Assembly: GCF_000219605.1 (NCBI RefSeq)
Contig: NC_015740.1
Coordinates: 1,984,001 to 2,048,000 of the forward strand
Reading direction: 5' to 3'
Source: Stutzerimonas stutzeri
GTDB taxonomy: Bacteria; Pseudomonadota; Gammaproteobacteria; Pseudomonadales; Pseudomonadaceae
DNA length: 64,000 nt
Below the pieces are notes generated by a model. That model saw nothing but the letters and a program-made list of their open reading frames with translations, did no database searches and was not told the origin of the DNA. Made by a program: the position numbers and the translations under genes. Below, piece after piece: positions 46,306-56,491 of this stretch (the first letter of the stretch is position 1; the number at the start of each line of letters is the position of its first letter).

Positions 46306-46988
46306 TCGCTCGTCTCGCTGGCGATCTGGCGCCCGCCCTCGAGGCGAAGCACGCGATGGCAGCGCCTGGCCAGGCGCTCGTCGTGGGTGACCAGCACCAA
46401 GGTCGTGCCGCGTTCGCGGTTAAGCTCGAACAACAGTTCAGTGATATGCGCGCCAGTATGGGTGTCGAGGTTGCCGGTGGGTTCGTCGGCAAACAGCACC
46501 TCGGGCTCGGCGGCGAAGGCGCGGGCCAGTGCGACGCGTTGCTGCTCGCCACCGGATAGCTGGCGGGGATAATGCTGCAGGCGCTCGCCCAGGCCGACGC
46601 GAGAGAGCAGCTCGGTGGCGCGCTCGCGAGCGTCGCGGCGCCCGTCCAGTTCCAGCGGCAGCATGACATTCTCCAGGGCGTTGAGGCTGTCGAGCAGCTG
46701 GAACGATTGAAAGACGAAGCCGACGTGTTCGGCACGCACCCGCGCCCGCTGGTCTTCGTCGAGCGCTGCCAGCGCATGGCCGGCCAGATGAACTTCGCCC
46801 GAGCTCGGCAGATCGAGCCCGGCCAGCAGGCCGAGCAGCGTCGACTTGCCCGACCCTGAGGTGCCGACAATGGCCAGGCTGTCGCCCTTGGCCAGCTGCA
46901 AAGAGAGGTCGGCCAGGATGCTCAGCTCGCCTTCCTCGCTGGGTACCACTTTGTTAAGGTTCCGGGCGTCGAGAATATTGCCGCTCAT
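46302..46988 (-). CDS. ybbA: ABC transporter ATPase YbbA
   Basis: A 228-residue LolD/MacB-type ATPase: Walker A GTSGSGKST, signature LSGGEQQR, Walker B VLFADEPTGNLD, H-loop VTHDE. It sits 11 bases from the divergent tesA, the same arrangement as in E. coli. Its gene is co-translated with ybbP. Confidence 0.93.
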   Translation of the reverse strand: MSGNILDARNLNKVVPSEEGELSILADLSLQLAKGDSLAIVGTSGSGKSTLLGLLAGLDLPSSGEVHLAGHALAALDEDQRARVRAEHVGFVFQSFQLLDSLNALENVMLPLELDGRRDARERATELLSRVGLGERLQHYPRQLSGGEQQRVALARAFAAEPEVLFADEPTGNLDTHTGAHITELLFELNRERGTTLVLVTHDERLARRCHRVLRLEGGRQIASETSE

Positions 46989-46999
46989 GAGGGAATCCG

Positions 47000-47605
47000 A
47001 TGCGAAGGTGGCTGAAATGCGGGGCCCTGGCGCTGCTGTGCTGGACTCAGGGAGCCCTGGCCGGAACCGTACTGGTGGTCGGCGATAGTATCAGCGCCGC
47101 TTTCGGGCTGGAAACCAGCCAGGGCTGGGTGCATCTGCTGCAGGAACGCCTCGTCGAGGGCGATGAATCCTGGCGTGTGGTGAACGCCTCCATCAGTGGC
47201 GATACCACGGCTGGCGGGCTTGCCAGGCTCGATCCCCTGCTTGAGGAACATACCCCTGAAGTGGTCATTCTGGAGCTGGGCGGCAATGACGGATTGCGTG
47301 GGCAATCACCTGTGCAATTGAAACAGAATCTTGCCGACATGATCGATCGCAGCCGCGAAGCCGGTGCTGAAGTGTTGCTGCTGGGCATGCGGATGCCGCC
47401 GAATCTGGGGCAGCGCTATACCCGTGCATTCGCCGATGCGTTCGACTCGCTTGCGCAGGAAAAGAGCGTCGCCTACGTGCCGTTCCTGCTGGAGGGTGTA
47501 GGGGGTGTTGCCGGGATGATGCAGGCCGACGGCATCCATCCGACTGCCGAGGCGCAGAGCCAGTTGCTCGAGACGGTCTGGCCGGCACTCGAGCCCTTGC
47601 TTTGA
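47000..47605 (+). CDS. tesA: TesA, arylesterase/thioesterase I (SGNH hydrolase)
   Basis: A 201-residue periplasmic SGNH hydrolase with a 21-residue signal peptide (ALLCWTQGALA), nucleophile Ser30 in VVGDSISAAFGL, Gly and Asn blocks (LGGNDGLRG), and Asp177/His180 (DGIHPTAEA). It hydrolyses acyl-CoA, aryl esters and lysophospholipids. It diverges from ybbA. Confidence 0.93.
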   Translation: MRRWLKCGALALLCWTQGALAGTVLVVGDSISAAFGLETSQGWVHLLQERLVEGDESWRVVNASISGDTTAGGLARLDPLLEEHTPEVVILELGGNDGLRGQSPVQLKQNLADMIDRSREAGAEVLLLGMRMPPNLGQRYTRAFADAFDSLAQEKSVAYVPFLLEGVGGVAGMMQADGIHPTAEAQSQLLETVWPALEPLL

Positions 47606-47648
47606 GGCGTGGCCGCAGCTACTGTCGCGCCCTCGATTGGAGCCTCAG

Positions 47649-47930
47649 ATGTCGCGCTCAGCCAGGACCCTTTACGCTTATCGACTCATCGTGCCGGACG
47701 AACAGTACGACATGTTCGCCTGCCGCGAGAATCGACTGCACCTGGCGCTGCGGCAACTGGAACTGAGCGGAAATGCCGACCGCACGTTGTGCGGCGGCTT
47801 GCTGCCGGCTCAGCCCCGTTGGCGGGAACTCGAGCGGGCCACGCTGAAGGACCGTCAATTGTGTCCCAGCTGCCGTCAGCTGCTCGAGGCGCGCCGCAAG
47901 GGCCTTCCGTCTGCCACTGCGGCCTGGTAG
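47649..47930 (+). CDS. Conserved small protein with CxxC, unknown function
   Basis: A 93-residue protein between tesA and the L,D-transpeptidase. It has Cys in FACREN, in RTLCGG, and a CPSC pair (LKDRQLCPSCRQLLEARR) that could bind zinc. The position matches a hypothetical gene in P. aeruginosa between the same neighbours, which supports it as real. No family recognised. It overlaps nothing and lies 43 bases after tesA. Confidence 0.6.
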   Translation: MSRSARTLYAYRLIVPDEQYDMFACRENRLHLALRQLELSGNADRTLCGGLLPAQPRWRELERATLKDRQLCPSCRQLLEARRKGLPSATAAW

Positions 47931-47998
47931 CTCACGTTTCGGTCGGTTCAAGTACAATCGCATCTATCCTTCTACTCTGGATTCTCAAGGACTCTTCA

Positions 47999-48964
47999 AT
48001 GGTCTCGCGCGCGTTTGCGGTCGCCTCCTGTTTGTCATTCGCTGCTTTGCTTTCGGCGGGCCCCAGCGCGGCGCTCGAACTGCCGCTGCCGCCGGAAGGC
48101 GAAGACATCGTCGGCCAGATTCAGGTCATCAAGGCGAAGTACGAAGATACCTTCGCTGCCATCGGTGAAGCCCACGATCTCGGCTATCTGGAGTTGGTCG
48201 CGGCCAACCCGGGTGTCGACCCGTGGCTGCCGGGCGAGGGCACCGACATCATTCTGCCGACCCGGTTCATCCTCCCTCCGGGCCCGCGCGAGGGCATTGT
48301 GATCAACATTGCCGAGTACCGGATGTACTACTACCCGGAAGGCAAGAACGTGGTGCATACCTTCCCGCTGGGCATCGGCCGGGAAGGCTGGGGCTCTCCG
48401 GTGGGCAATGCCCGGATCACGGCTATGACCAGCAACCCGGCCTGGTACCCGCCGAAGTCCATTCGTGAAGAGCACGCCGCCGATGGCGATCCGCTGCCGA
48501 CGGTCGTGCCGCCAGGTCCGGATAATCCCCTCGGCCCTTACAAGATGACCCTTTCGCTTCCGGGCTACCTGATCCATGGCTCGAACAAGAAGTTCGGTAT
48601 CGGCATGCGGGTGAGCCACGGTTGCTTCCGTATGCTCAACCACAACGTGCTCGAACTGGCGAAGATGGTGAAAGTCGGAACGCCGGTGCGTATCGTCGAC
48701 GAGCCCTACAAGTTCGGCGTCAGCGAGGGCAAGGTCTATCTAGAAGCCCATGCGCCGCTGGAAGACGGTGATCAAAAGACGCTGACACTGATGGACAAGC
48801 ACGCCGTCGTCATCAATACCCTGCTCAAGCGTGACGAGGCCGCGGGCAAGTTGCACCTGGACTGGGAAATGGTGCGCGAGATCATTGCTGGCGAAGACGG
48901 CTTGCCGATCCAGATCGCCGAGCAGCGGACCGAAGTCGCCGTCCATGAAGAGCAGTTGTTCTGA
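47999..48964 (+). CDS. L,D-transpeptidase, YkuD family (ErfK/YbiS-like)
   Basis: A 321-residue periplasmic enzyme. It has a signal peptide of about 25 residues, a LysM-like segment (IGEAHDLGYLELVAANPGVDPWLPGEG, about 55-82), then the YkuD catalytic domain with HGSNKKFGIGMRVSHGCFRM and nucleophile Cys209. The family attaches Braun-type lipoprotein to peptidoglycan or makes 3-3 cross-links. The neighbouring oprI encodes the Pseudomonas Braun lipoprotein, so anchoring OprI is an attractive role. AAGGA lies seven bases before the ATG. Confidence 0.92.
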   Translation: MVSRAFAVASCLSFAALLSAGPSAALELPLPPEGEDIVGQIQVIKAKYEDTFAAIGEAHDLGYLELVAANPGVDPWLPGEGTDIILPTRFILPPGPREGIVINIAEYRMYYYPEGKNVVHTFPLGIGREGWGSPVGNARITAMTSNPAWYPPKSIREEHAADGDPLPTVVPPGPDNPLGPYKMTLSLPGYLIHGSNKKFGIGMRVSHGCFRMLNHNVLELAKMVKVGTPVRIVDEPYKFGVSEGKVYLEAHAPLEDGDQKTLTLMDKHAVVINTLLKRDEAAGKLHLDWEMVREIIAGEDGLPIQIAEQRTEVAVHEEQLF

Positions 48965-48978
48965 CTGCTTTTTCGCAT

Positions 48979-49009
48979 AAAAAAGCCGACCTTGAAGGTC
49001 GGCTTTTTT
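48979..49009. terminator. Bidirectional terminator between L,D-transpeptidase and oprI
   Basis: Self-complementary AAGCCGACCTT and AAGGTCGGCTT flanked by runs of A and T on both sides (48979-49009), so it can stop both convergent transcripts. The effective stem is 9-10 bp with a short loop. Confidence 0.93.
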
Positions 49010-49021
49010 GCTTTTACAAGC

Positions 49022-49276
49022 TTACTTGCGGCTGGCGCGTTCCAGCATACGCAGAGCACGCTCGTTGGCTTCGTCAGCAGTCTGCTGAGCCTTCTGAGCG
49101 GCGGCCAGAGCTTCGTCGGCCTTGCTGTACGCTTCGTCAGCGCGAGCCTGGGCGCGAGCAGCGGCGTCTTCGGTCGCGGTCAGGCGAGCTTCGCTTTCTT
49201 TGGTCATGCTGTTGCTGCAACCGGTAGCCAGAACTGCGGCCAGAGCCAGAGCAGAGAATTTCAGAACGTTGTTCAT
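49022..49276 (-). CDS. oprI: OprI, major outer-membrane lipoprotein (Lpp type)
   Basis: An 84-residue lipoprotein with lipobox LATGC (Cys20), followed by heptad-repeat coiled coil ([18 protein letters not shown]...) and a C-terminal ASRK whose Lys is the site for peptidoglycan linkage. Nearly the length of P. aeruginosa OprI (83 residues). GGGGA lies before the ATG. It is one of the most abundant proteins; its own strong promoter and terminator frame it. Confidence 0.96.
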   Translation of the reverse strand: MNNVLKFSALALAAVLATGCSNSMTKESEARLTATEDAAARAQARADEAYSKADEALAAAQKAQQTADEANERALRMLERASRK

Positions 49277-49337
49277 CTTGTTCCCCTTAAGGTGGAAATC
49301 CATAAAGCAACTTCCGTTATGGAAAGTTTGCGCGCAC

Positions 49338-49365
49338 ATACTACCTATAACTTAGCTTAAGTAAA
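49338..49365 (-). promoter_or_regulatory. Probable oprI promoter
   Basis: Minus strand -35 TTTACT (49365-49360), 16-base spacer, -10 TAGTAT (49343-49338), in an AT-rich block. The leader to the ATG would be about 55 bases. Confidence 0.55.
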
Positions 49366-49667
49366 CTGAGTGGGCGCAGGCGCTACAGGTTTTTTTTCAA
49401 ACTGCCTTTGCTTTGTCTCTCATCCCGGCAAGTTGGATAAAAAACATCCAGCGCTGGTTCCCCAAAGACCCATCATAGTTGCCTGATTGCATCACGCATC
49501 GAAAGTTCCGGTGCAGGGCGTGCAAATAATGATCAACGCAAGGCTGGTCGAACGACTTCGAAAGAGGTAGAAAAGACGTCTGTGAATGTATGCGGCTGCC
49601 GACGACACGTCCCTGGTGCAGCCACCCGAAAACAAGAAGACAGGACAATCCTGCTGAAGGAGTCACG
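49366..49667. other. Gene-free stretch between oprI promoter and GNAT gene
   Basis: About 300 AT-richer bases. No supported gene, repeat or clear promoter; a T8 run near 49389 has no matching stem. It presumably contains the GNAT promoter. Confidence 0.4.
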
Positions 49668-49961
49668 ATGAGCGACACGGTGCGCGTCCATCACGACCTG
49701 GCTGGCCATCGCTTCGAGGCGATGATCGAAGGTCACTGCGCCTACCTTGCCTACATGGATCTTGGCAAGCAGACACTGGATATGTATCGCACCTTCGTTC
49801 CGGACGCATTGCGTGGGCGAGGCATCGCAGCGGCCCTGGCGCAGCATGCGCTCGAATACGCCGAGCGCGAGGGCTATCAGGTCATCCCTTCATGCTCATA
49901 TGTGGAACGCTACATCGAACGCAATCGAACGGGCTCTGGCCAGGCCACGCCAGAGCCATAA
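49668..49961 (+). CDS. Small GNAT-family N-acetyltransferase (YjdJ type)
   Basis: A 97-residue short GNAT domain: YLAYMDLGKQTLDMYRTFVPDALRGRGIAAALAQHALEYAERE, with RGRGIA as acetyl-CoA loop, followed by CSYVERYIERN. Full GNATs are longer; this short form is a known separate family of unknown substrate. GAAGGAG lies before the ATG. Its last codons form an inverted repeat and a terminator follows. Confidence 0.88.
   Translation: MSDTVRVHHDLAGHRFEAMIEGHCAYLAYMDLGKQTLDMYRTFVPDALRGRGIAAALAQHALEYAEREGYQVIPSCSYVERYIERNRTGSGQATPEP
49932..49957 (+). repeat. Inverted repeat in the GNAT 3' end
   Basis: Perfect GGCTCTGGC / GCCAGAGCC, 9-bp arms with an 8-base loop, ending just before the stop codon and followed by A8. 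Could add an RNA hairpin ahead of the terminator. Confidence 0.6.
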
Positions 49962-49989
49962 AAAAAACGCCGGGAGACCGGCGTTTTTT
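49961..49989. terminator. Bidirectional terminator between GNAT and DAHP synthase genes
   Basis: ACGCCGG / CCGGCGT stem with GAGA tetraloop, flanked by A7 and T6 runs, so it functions for both convergent genes. Confidence 0.93.
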
Positions 49990-49993
49990 CTTC

Positions 49994-51070
49994 CTAGCCG
50001 CGCTGCCGTTTGGGCAGCACGTCCTTGAGCTTGTCATGCATGCTCAGCACGGCTTTCTCGGTGGTGTCCCAGTCGATACAGGCGTCGGTAATGGACACGC
50101 CGTACTTGAGATCGCACAGGTTCTTCGGAATGGCCTGATTGCCCCAGCCAAGGTGGCTTTCGACCATGAGACCGACAATGGAATTGTTGCCTTCGAGGAT
50201 CTGGTTGGCGACGTTGTCCATCACCAGCGGCTGCAGGGCAGGGTCCTTATTGGAGTTTGCATGGCTGCAGTCGATCATGATGTTCGGGCGAATGCCCGCC
50301 TTGTGCAGCTCCTGCTCGCAGAGCGCGACGCTGACCGAGTCGTAGTTGGGCTTGCCGTTACCACCGCGCAGCACCACATGGCCGTAGTTATTGCCCTTGG
50401 TGGTGACGATGGACACGCCGCCAGACTGGTTGATGCCAAGGAAACGGTGCGGGCTGGAAACCGACTGCAGCGCGTTGATGGCCACGGTCAGGCTGCCGTC
50501 GGTGCCATTCTTGAAGCCGACAGCCGAGGACAGCCCGGACGCCATCTCACGGTGCGTCTGCGATTCGGTGGTGCGCGCGCCGATCGCCGACCAGCTGATC
50601 AGATCCTGCAGATACTGCGGAGAGATGGGGTCGAGTGCCTCGGTGGCGGTGGGCAGGCCCATCTCCGCCAGATCGAGCAGCAGCTTGCGGCCGATGTGCA
50701 GACCGTCCTGGATCTTGAACGAGTCGTCCATGTAGGGATCGTTGATCAGGCCTTTCCAGCCGACAGTGGTACGGGGCTTCTCGAAATACACGCGCATGAC
50801 GAGGAACAGGCTGTCGGACACCTTTTCCGCCAGGACCTTGAGGCGCTCGGCGTACTCGTGGGCGGCTTTCAGGTCATGGATTGAGCAGGGGCCGATCACC
50901 AGGAACAGGCGGTGATCCTTGCCGTCGAGAATGTCGCGTACGACCTGACGACCATGGGAGACGGTCTGCAATGCCGAGGCGGTCAGCGGGATTTCACGCT
51001 TCAGTTGCTCCGGCGTGATCAGGGTCACGTTGGACGCAACGTTGAGGTCGTCGATTGGTAAATCAGCCAT
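49994..51070 (-). CDS. 3-deoxy-7-phosphoheptulonate (DAHP) synthase, class I
   Basis: A 358-residue class I (AroFGH-type) DAHP synthase: VIGPCSIHD (metal-binding Cys), MRVYFEKPRTTVGWKG, GARTTESQTHREMASG, VVLRGG and MIDCSHANS with metal ligands. It condenses phosphoenolpyruvate and erythrose 4-phosphate, the first shikimate step. Which aromatic amino acid feedback-inhibits it cannot be read reliably. The order DAHP synthase, PanE-like reductase, cysB is as in P. aeruginosa. Confidence 0.94.
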   Translation of the reverse strand: MADLPIDDLNVASNVTLITPEQLKREIPLTASALQTVSHGRQVVRDILDGKDHRLFLVIGPCSIHDLKAAHEYAERLKVLAEKVSDSLFLVMRVYFEKPRTTVGWKGLINDPYMDDSFKIQDGLHIGRKLLLDLAEMGLPTATEALDPISPQYLQDLISWSAIGARTTESQTHREMASGLSSAVGFKNGTDGSLTVAINALQSVSSPHRFLGINQSGGVSIVTTKGNNYGHVVLRGGNGKPNYDSVSVALCEQELHKAGIRPNIMIDCSHANSNKDPALQPLVMDNVANQILEGNNSIVGLMVESHLGWGNQAIPKNLCDLKYGVSITDACIDWDTTEKAVLSMHDKLKDVLPKRQRG

Positions 51071-51334
51071 TTGTCACTCGTCAGGAATCACGGGAGCCGT
51101 CCGCCAGCGATCCCGGTGCGGCGGAACTGGACTTGAGGGCGCAGCGGGGAAACGGAACCTTAGCGCTAAAGGGCTTAATCGACAACGAGATTGATGGCGT
51201 ATTGAGTCGATCCGCCTGTCGATCTTCGCAACGCCAAGCGGGACGCTGTGATGTGCATCGTCGGGCTGCTATCGTTCGGCTTTTTTCAATCGGTTGGCGC
51301 GGGTATCCCGCCGGCCACATGACCTGGAGTGCTT

Positions 51335-52291
51335 ATGTCTGCAGCCAATCCACGTATAGGCATCATCGGCACGGGTGCCATCGGAGGCTTCTACGGCTTG
51401 ATGCTAGCGCGCGCCGGCTTCGATGTGCATTTCCTGTTGCGCAGCGAATACGATGCCGTCCTCGCCCGTGGCCTGCAGGTCAATAGCGCGGTGCATGGGC
51501 CATTGCTGCTGGAGCAACCGCAGATTTACCGCGATGCCACCCAGATGCCTCCCTGCGACTGGCTACTGGTGGGGGCTAAAAGCACCAGCAACCGGGAGCT
51601 GGCGCCGCTCATCGCTCAGGTCGCAGCACCCGATTGCAAGGTGGTGGTACTGCAGAACGGGCTGGGTGTGGAGGATGTGCTCAGGCCGTTTCTGCCGGCC
51701 AGCGTCCACCTGCTGGGCGGCCTGTGTGCGATCTGTGCACATCGTTCCGCGCCCGGCGTGGTCGAGCATCAGGCCCTTGGCGGGGTCAACCTTGGCTACC
51801 ATTCCGGGCCAGCCGGGCATGACCCGCAGGCACAACAGGCATTACTGGGCGCGATGGTCGAGATGTTCCGTCGGGCCGGGGTGGATTCTTCACCGATGCC
51901 CAGCCTGGCACAGGCGCGCTGGATGAAGCTGGTGTGGAACGTGCCGTTCAACGGCCTCTCGGCTCTGCTCGACGCTGGTACCGAGTCGCTGCTCGCCAGC
52001 GACGACACGCGGGCGCAGATCAAGGCCATCATGCAGGAGGTCTGCGCCGCGGCGCCGGCGCTGGGTTGTGCGCTGCCAGAGGATTTCCCGGAGAAGTTGC
52101 TGATGGGAACGGCACGCATGCCCGACTACCTGCCCAGCATGTATCACGACAGGCATCACAACCGGCCGATGGAGCTGGAGGCGATCTATGCCGCACCGCT
52201 TGCCGCAGCTGCGCAGCAGGGCGTATCGATGCCCCGTACCGAAATGATCTATCGCCTGTTGCGCTTCCTGGAGCAGCGTAACGGCGCCTGA
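51335..52291 (+). CDS. Putative 2-dehydropantoate 2-reductase (PanE/ApbA family)
   Basis: A 318-residue NADP-dependent reductase. It has the Rossmann loop GTGAIGGFYG, a conserved Lys in LVGAKSTSN, QNGLG, and in the helical half MKLVWNVPFNGLSAL with the catalytic Lys. Pseudomonas has several PanE homologues, so a role in pantothenate synthesis is not certain. ATG 51335 has GGAG five bases upstream. Confidence 0.85.
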   Translation: MSAANPRIGIIGTGAIGGFYGLMLARAGFDVHFLLRSEYDAVLARGLQVNSAVHGPLLLEQPQIYRDATQMPPCDWLLVGAKSTSNRELAPLIAQVAAPDCKVVVLQNGLGVEDVLRPFLPASVHLLGGLCAICAHRSAPGVVEHQALGGVNLGYHSGPAGHDPQAQQALLGAMVEMFRRAGVDSSPMPSLAQARWMKLVWNVPFNGLSALLDAGTESLLASDDTRAQIKAIMQEVCAAAPALGCALPEDFPEKLLMGTARMPDYLPSMYHDRHHNRPMELEAIYAAPLAAAAQQGVSMPRTEMIYRLLRFLEQRNGA

Positions 52292-52458
52292 CACAAACGC
52301 CGGCCCGGTTTTCGCCGCACTGCTAAGCTCAACGGCAGTCACGGCGAGTCAGACCAAAGGTCGCACAGCAAAAGCCAGGCGGAACATCTATCATCCGTTG
52401 GCGCACCGTTCATAAGGTTATAAGTGTTGCGGCAGGCGCAGTGGTGCCATTGCCTTGA

Positions 52459-53442
<984 letters not shown>

Positions 53443-53452
53443 TCATTCGAGA

Positions 53453-53481
53453 CACGGGTTCGGCGCTGGCGCCAACCCGTG
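53453..53481. terminator. Hairpin between convergent cysB and cysH
   Basis: CACGGGTT / AACCCGTG outer stem (53453-53460, 53474-53481) with an inner GGCGC/GCGCC. No U-tract, so efficiency is uncertain. Confidence 0.55.
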
Positions 53482-53510
53482 AGTGCACTGTCTACCGCAT
53501 GAGTGTGCGG

Positions 53511-54245
53511 TCAGCTCTTGGCGATCAGATTGCCGGCGTGCAGCCCGCATTCCTTGTGGGTGGCTTCCTCCCACCACCAGCGACCTTCACGCTCGTGCTG
53601 GTTCGGTAGCACCGGCCGAGTGCAGGGCTCACAGCCGATACTGATGAACCCGCGCTCGTGCAGGCTGTTGTAGGGAATTTCCAGCATGCGGATGTAGCCC
53701 CAGACTTCCTCGCTGGTCATCTGTGCCAGCGGGTTGAACTTGTACAGCGGGTGGTCCGGTGTCGAGAACGCGGTATCCAGTTCCAGTACTGCAACCTGGC
53801 TACGGGTGCCAGGGCTCTGGTCACGCCGCTGGCCGGTGGCCCAGGCGCGCACTGTCGACAGTTTGCGGCGCAGCGGCTCGATCTTGCGGATACCGCAGCA
53901 TTCGCCATGACCGTCGCGGTAGAAACTGAACAGGCCCTTTTCGTTGACCAGCGGCTGCAGCAACGCCGGGTCCGGGGTCATGATCTCGATGGCGATGCCG
54001 TAGTGATCACGGACCTGCTCGATGAAACGATAGGTCTCGCTGTGCAGGCGCCCGGTATCGAGGGTGAACACCTTGACGCTCTTGTTCAGCTTCCAGGCCA
54101 TATCCAGCAGTACCACGTCTTCGGCGCCACTGAAGGAGATCCACAGGTCATCGCCGAACAGATCGAAGGCGAGCTTAAGAACGTCTTGCGGCGATTTCTC
54201 GGCGTAGGCTGTAGCCAACGCGGCGACGTCGATGGAGGTGCTCAT
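53511..54245 (-). CDS. cysH: CysH, adenylylsulfate (APS) reductase
   Basis: A 244-residue reductase. It has the PP-loop-like [14 protein letters not shown], the Cys-Cys pair [14 protein letters not shown] and CEPC ([10 protein letters not shown]), which together bind a 4Fe-4S cluster, plus catalytic KECGLH near the end. The cluster cysteines mark it as the APS-using, assimilatory type, as in P. aeruginosa, not the cluster-free PAPS reductase of E. coli. It reduces activated sulfate to sulfite. Confidence 0.95.
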   Translation of the reverse strand: MSTSIDVAALATAYAEKSPQDVLKLAFDLFGDDLWISFSGAEDVVLLDMAWKLNKSVKVFTLDTGRLHSETYRFIEQVRDHYGIAIEIMTPDPALLQPLVNEKGLFSFYRDGHGECCGIRKIEPLRRKLSTVRAWATGQRRDQSPGTRSQVAVLELDTAFSTPDHPLYKFNPLAQMTSEEVWGYIRMLEIPYNSLHERGFISIGCEPCTRPVLPNQHEREGRWWWEEATHKECGLHAGNLIAKS

Positions 54246-54436
54246 CAGGCGGCTTCCTTATAAATGTCCACGGCGCTTCGGCGCTCTGAGGCGGCGGATG
54301 GTAGCAAAAGGGGTTTATGCCGCTAAATAACGTTTAGATACGCGTATCAGCCTTTTCGGGTATAAGCGCTGCGTTGCTTCGGCTGCGAGCTGCCGTTAGA
54401 GTGCCGCCTTCAATTTTCTGCATTGAGGAGTGGCCC

Positions 54437-55054
54437 GTGGAAATAGCCTGTCTCGACCTGGAAGGTGTGCTGGTTCCGGAAATCTGGATCGCCTTTGCCG
54501 AGGCCACCGGAATCGAATCGCTCCGGGCGACCACACGGGACATTCCCGACTATGACGTGCTGATGAAGCAGCGCCTGCGCATCCTCGACGAGCACGGCCT
54601 GAAGCTCGCCGATATCCAGAAGGTCATCGCAACGCTGAAGCCGCTGGAAGGCGCGCCGGAGTTCATCGACTGGCTGCGTGAGCGTTTCCAGGTGGTGATC
54701 CTGTCCGACACCTTCTACGAGTTCTCCCAGCCGCTGATGCGCCAGCTGGGCTTCCCGACGCTGCTCTGCCATCGCCTGATCACCGACGAGACCGACCGCG
54801 TGGTGGACTATCAGCTGCGCCAGAAGGACCCCAAGCGCCAGTCGGTCATCGCGCTGAAGAGCCTGTACTACCGTGTCATCGCTGCGGGTGACTCTTACAA
54901 CGACACCACCATGCTCAGCGAAGCCCATGCCGGCATCCTGTTCCATGCGCCGGACAATGTCATCGCCGAGTTCCCGCAATTCCCGGCAGTGCATACCTTC
55001 GATGCGCTCAAGCAGGAGTTCCTCAAGGCGTCGAACCGCAAACTGACGCTCTGA
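54437..55054 (+). CDS. thrH: ThrH, phosphoserine phosphatase/homoserine phosphotransferase
   Basis: A 205-residue HAD enzyme, same length as P. aeruginosa ThrH. Motif I is CLDLEGVLVPE (Asp7, Glu9), motif II ILSDTFYEFSQP, motif III KDPKRQ, motif IV AAGDSYNDTTML. It dephosphorylates phosphoserine and can pass the phosphate to homoserine. The start is GTG, with GAGGAG seven bases upstream. Confidence 0.95.
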   Translation: MEIACLDLEGVLVPEIWIAFAEATGIESLRATTRDIPDYDVLMKQRLRILDEHGLKLADIQKVIATLKPLEGAPEFIDWLRERFQVVILSDTFYEFSQPLMRQLGFPTLLCHRLITDETDRVVDYQLRQKDPKRQSVIALKSLYYRVIAAGDSYNDTTMLSEAHAGILFHAPDNVIAEFPQFPAVHTFDALKQEFLKASNRKLTL

Positions 55055-55094
55055 TCTGTCCGGATCGAGGCGGCCGTTCCGTTGACCGGTCGCC

Positions 55095-56441
55095 TCAGCC
55101 TGGTAGCTGCTCCAGCGTTTCCAGCAGCACCTTCACCTTGTCGATCGACTCCTGGTATTCCGCCTGCCAGTCCGAGTCGGCGACGATGCCGCCACCGCCC
55201 CAGCAGCTGGCTTGTCCGTCACGGACGAGCAGGGTACGGATGGCGATGGAGCTGTCCATTTCCCCCCTGACATCGACATACAGCAGCGACCCGCAGTAAA
55301 TCGAGCGGCGGGTAGGTTCCAGCTCGTCGATGATCTGCATGGCGCGGATCTTCGGCGCTCCGGTAATGGACCCGCCAGGAAAGCTGCCGGCCAGCAGATC
55401 GAATGCGTCCAGCCGGTCGGCGAGCTCGCCGGTGACACAGCTCACCAGGTGATGGACATTGGGGTAGCTTTCCAGCGCGAACAGCTGCGGGACGCGCACG
55501 CTGCCGATGCGACAGCTGCGGCCGAGATCGTTGCGCAGCAAATCGACAATCATCAGGTTCTCGGCACGATCCTTCTCGCTGGCCAGTAGTGCCTGCGCCT
55601 GTGCGGCATCGCTCTGCTCGTCATGCCCGCGGGGCCGCGTACCCTTGATCGGCCGCGTCTCCACCCGGCCGCCCTGCAGCCGCAGGAAGCGTTCCGGCGA
55701 AAGGCTGACGATGGCGCCATCGCCAAGCCCTACGAACCCGGCGAATGGTGTCGGGCAAGCCTTGCGCAGGGCGCTATAGGCACTCCATGCATCACCCGAG
55801 CAGGCGGCGCGAAAACGCTGGGTGAAGTTCACCTGGTAGCAGTCGCCCGCCTGGATATAGGCCTGGATGCGCTCGATGCCGCGGCGATAATCATCCTGCG
55901 AGATATCCGGAGTGAACCGCCCATGCAGCCTGAATGGCTCGGGTGCGGCAGGGGAGCCCGTTTCGAACAGGCGGACCAGGCGTTCACGTTCGGGCCGGGC
56001 GGTGGCCGGATGAAACAGCAGCTGGCTGGTCCGACGCTGGTGATCCGTGATCAACGCCCAGCCATACAGCCCCAGGCGCGCCAGCGGCAAACGACTGTCA
56101 TCGCGGGCGCGCTGTGGAAGTCGTTCCAGCCGCGTGCCGAAGTCATAAGTCAGCAGGCCGATCAGTCCGCCCGCGAAGGGCAGCTCGCAACCGTCGGGCA
56201 GCGTGGCCGGCCCCAGGTCGCGCAATGCCTGGCGCAAACGCTGGAAAAAATCACGCCCTGATTCGCTCCGGGCAGGCTCGAAGATCGCCGATGGCCAGGC
56301 GCTGAGGATGTCGAAGCGGCCGCGCTCGGCTACCGGCCGGCCGGAATCCAGCAGAACGGCGCCGGGCGCATGACGAATGCGTTCGAACCACTGAGTAGGA
56401 TCGGCCTTATAGGGCAGGGGGTGCAGCGTGCAGAGGGGCAT
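55095..56441 (-). CDS. pabB: PabB, aminodeoxychorismate synthase component I
   Basis: A 448-residue chorismate-binding enzyme: N-terminal FAGGLIGLLTYDFGTRLE, then YIQAGDCYQVNFTQRF, RPIKGTRPRG (the Lys typical of PabB), DLLRNDLGR, GGSITGAPKIRAM and the ending YCGSLLYVDVRGEMDSSIAIRT. With a PabA glutaminase it makes 4-amino-4-deoxychorismate for folate. It faces thrH convergently with 40 bases between stops. Confidence 0.94.
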   Translation of the reverse strand: MPLCTLHPLPYKADPTQWFERIRHAPGAVLLDSGRPVAERGRFDILSAWPSAIFEPARSESGRDFFQRLRQALRDLGPATLPDGCELPFAGGLIGLLTYDFGTRLERLPQRARDDSRLPLARLGLYGWALITDHQRRTSQLLFHPATARPERERLVRLFETGSPAAPEPFRLHGRFTPDISQDDYRRGIERIQAYIQAGDCYQVNFTQRFRAACSGDAWSAYSALRKACPTPFAGFVGLGDGAIVSLSPERFLRLQGGRVETRPIKGTRPRGHDEQSDAAQAQALLASEKDRAENLMIVDLLRNDLGRSCRIGSVRVPQLFALESYPNVHHLVSCVTGELADRLDAFDLLAGSFPGGSITGAPKIRAMQIIDELEPTRRSIYCGSLLYVDVRGEMDSSIAIRTLLVRDGQASCWGGGGIVADSDWQAEYQESIDKVKVLLETLEQLPG

Positions 56442-56491
56442 GGTCGGATCGATAGGGGCCGGCCCGCGAGATGCACGGGCCGGCCAATGGG

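Noticed and set aside
49397..49678. Minus-strand 93-codon frame between oprI and GNAT
   Set aside because: No ribosome site, no recognisable domain, and it overlaps the supported GNAT start.
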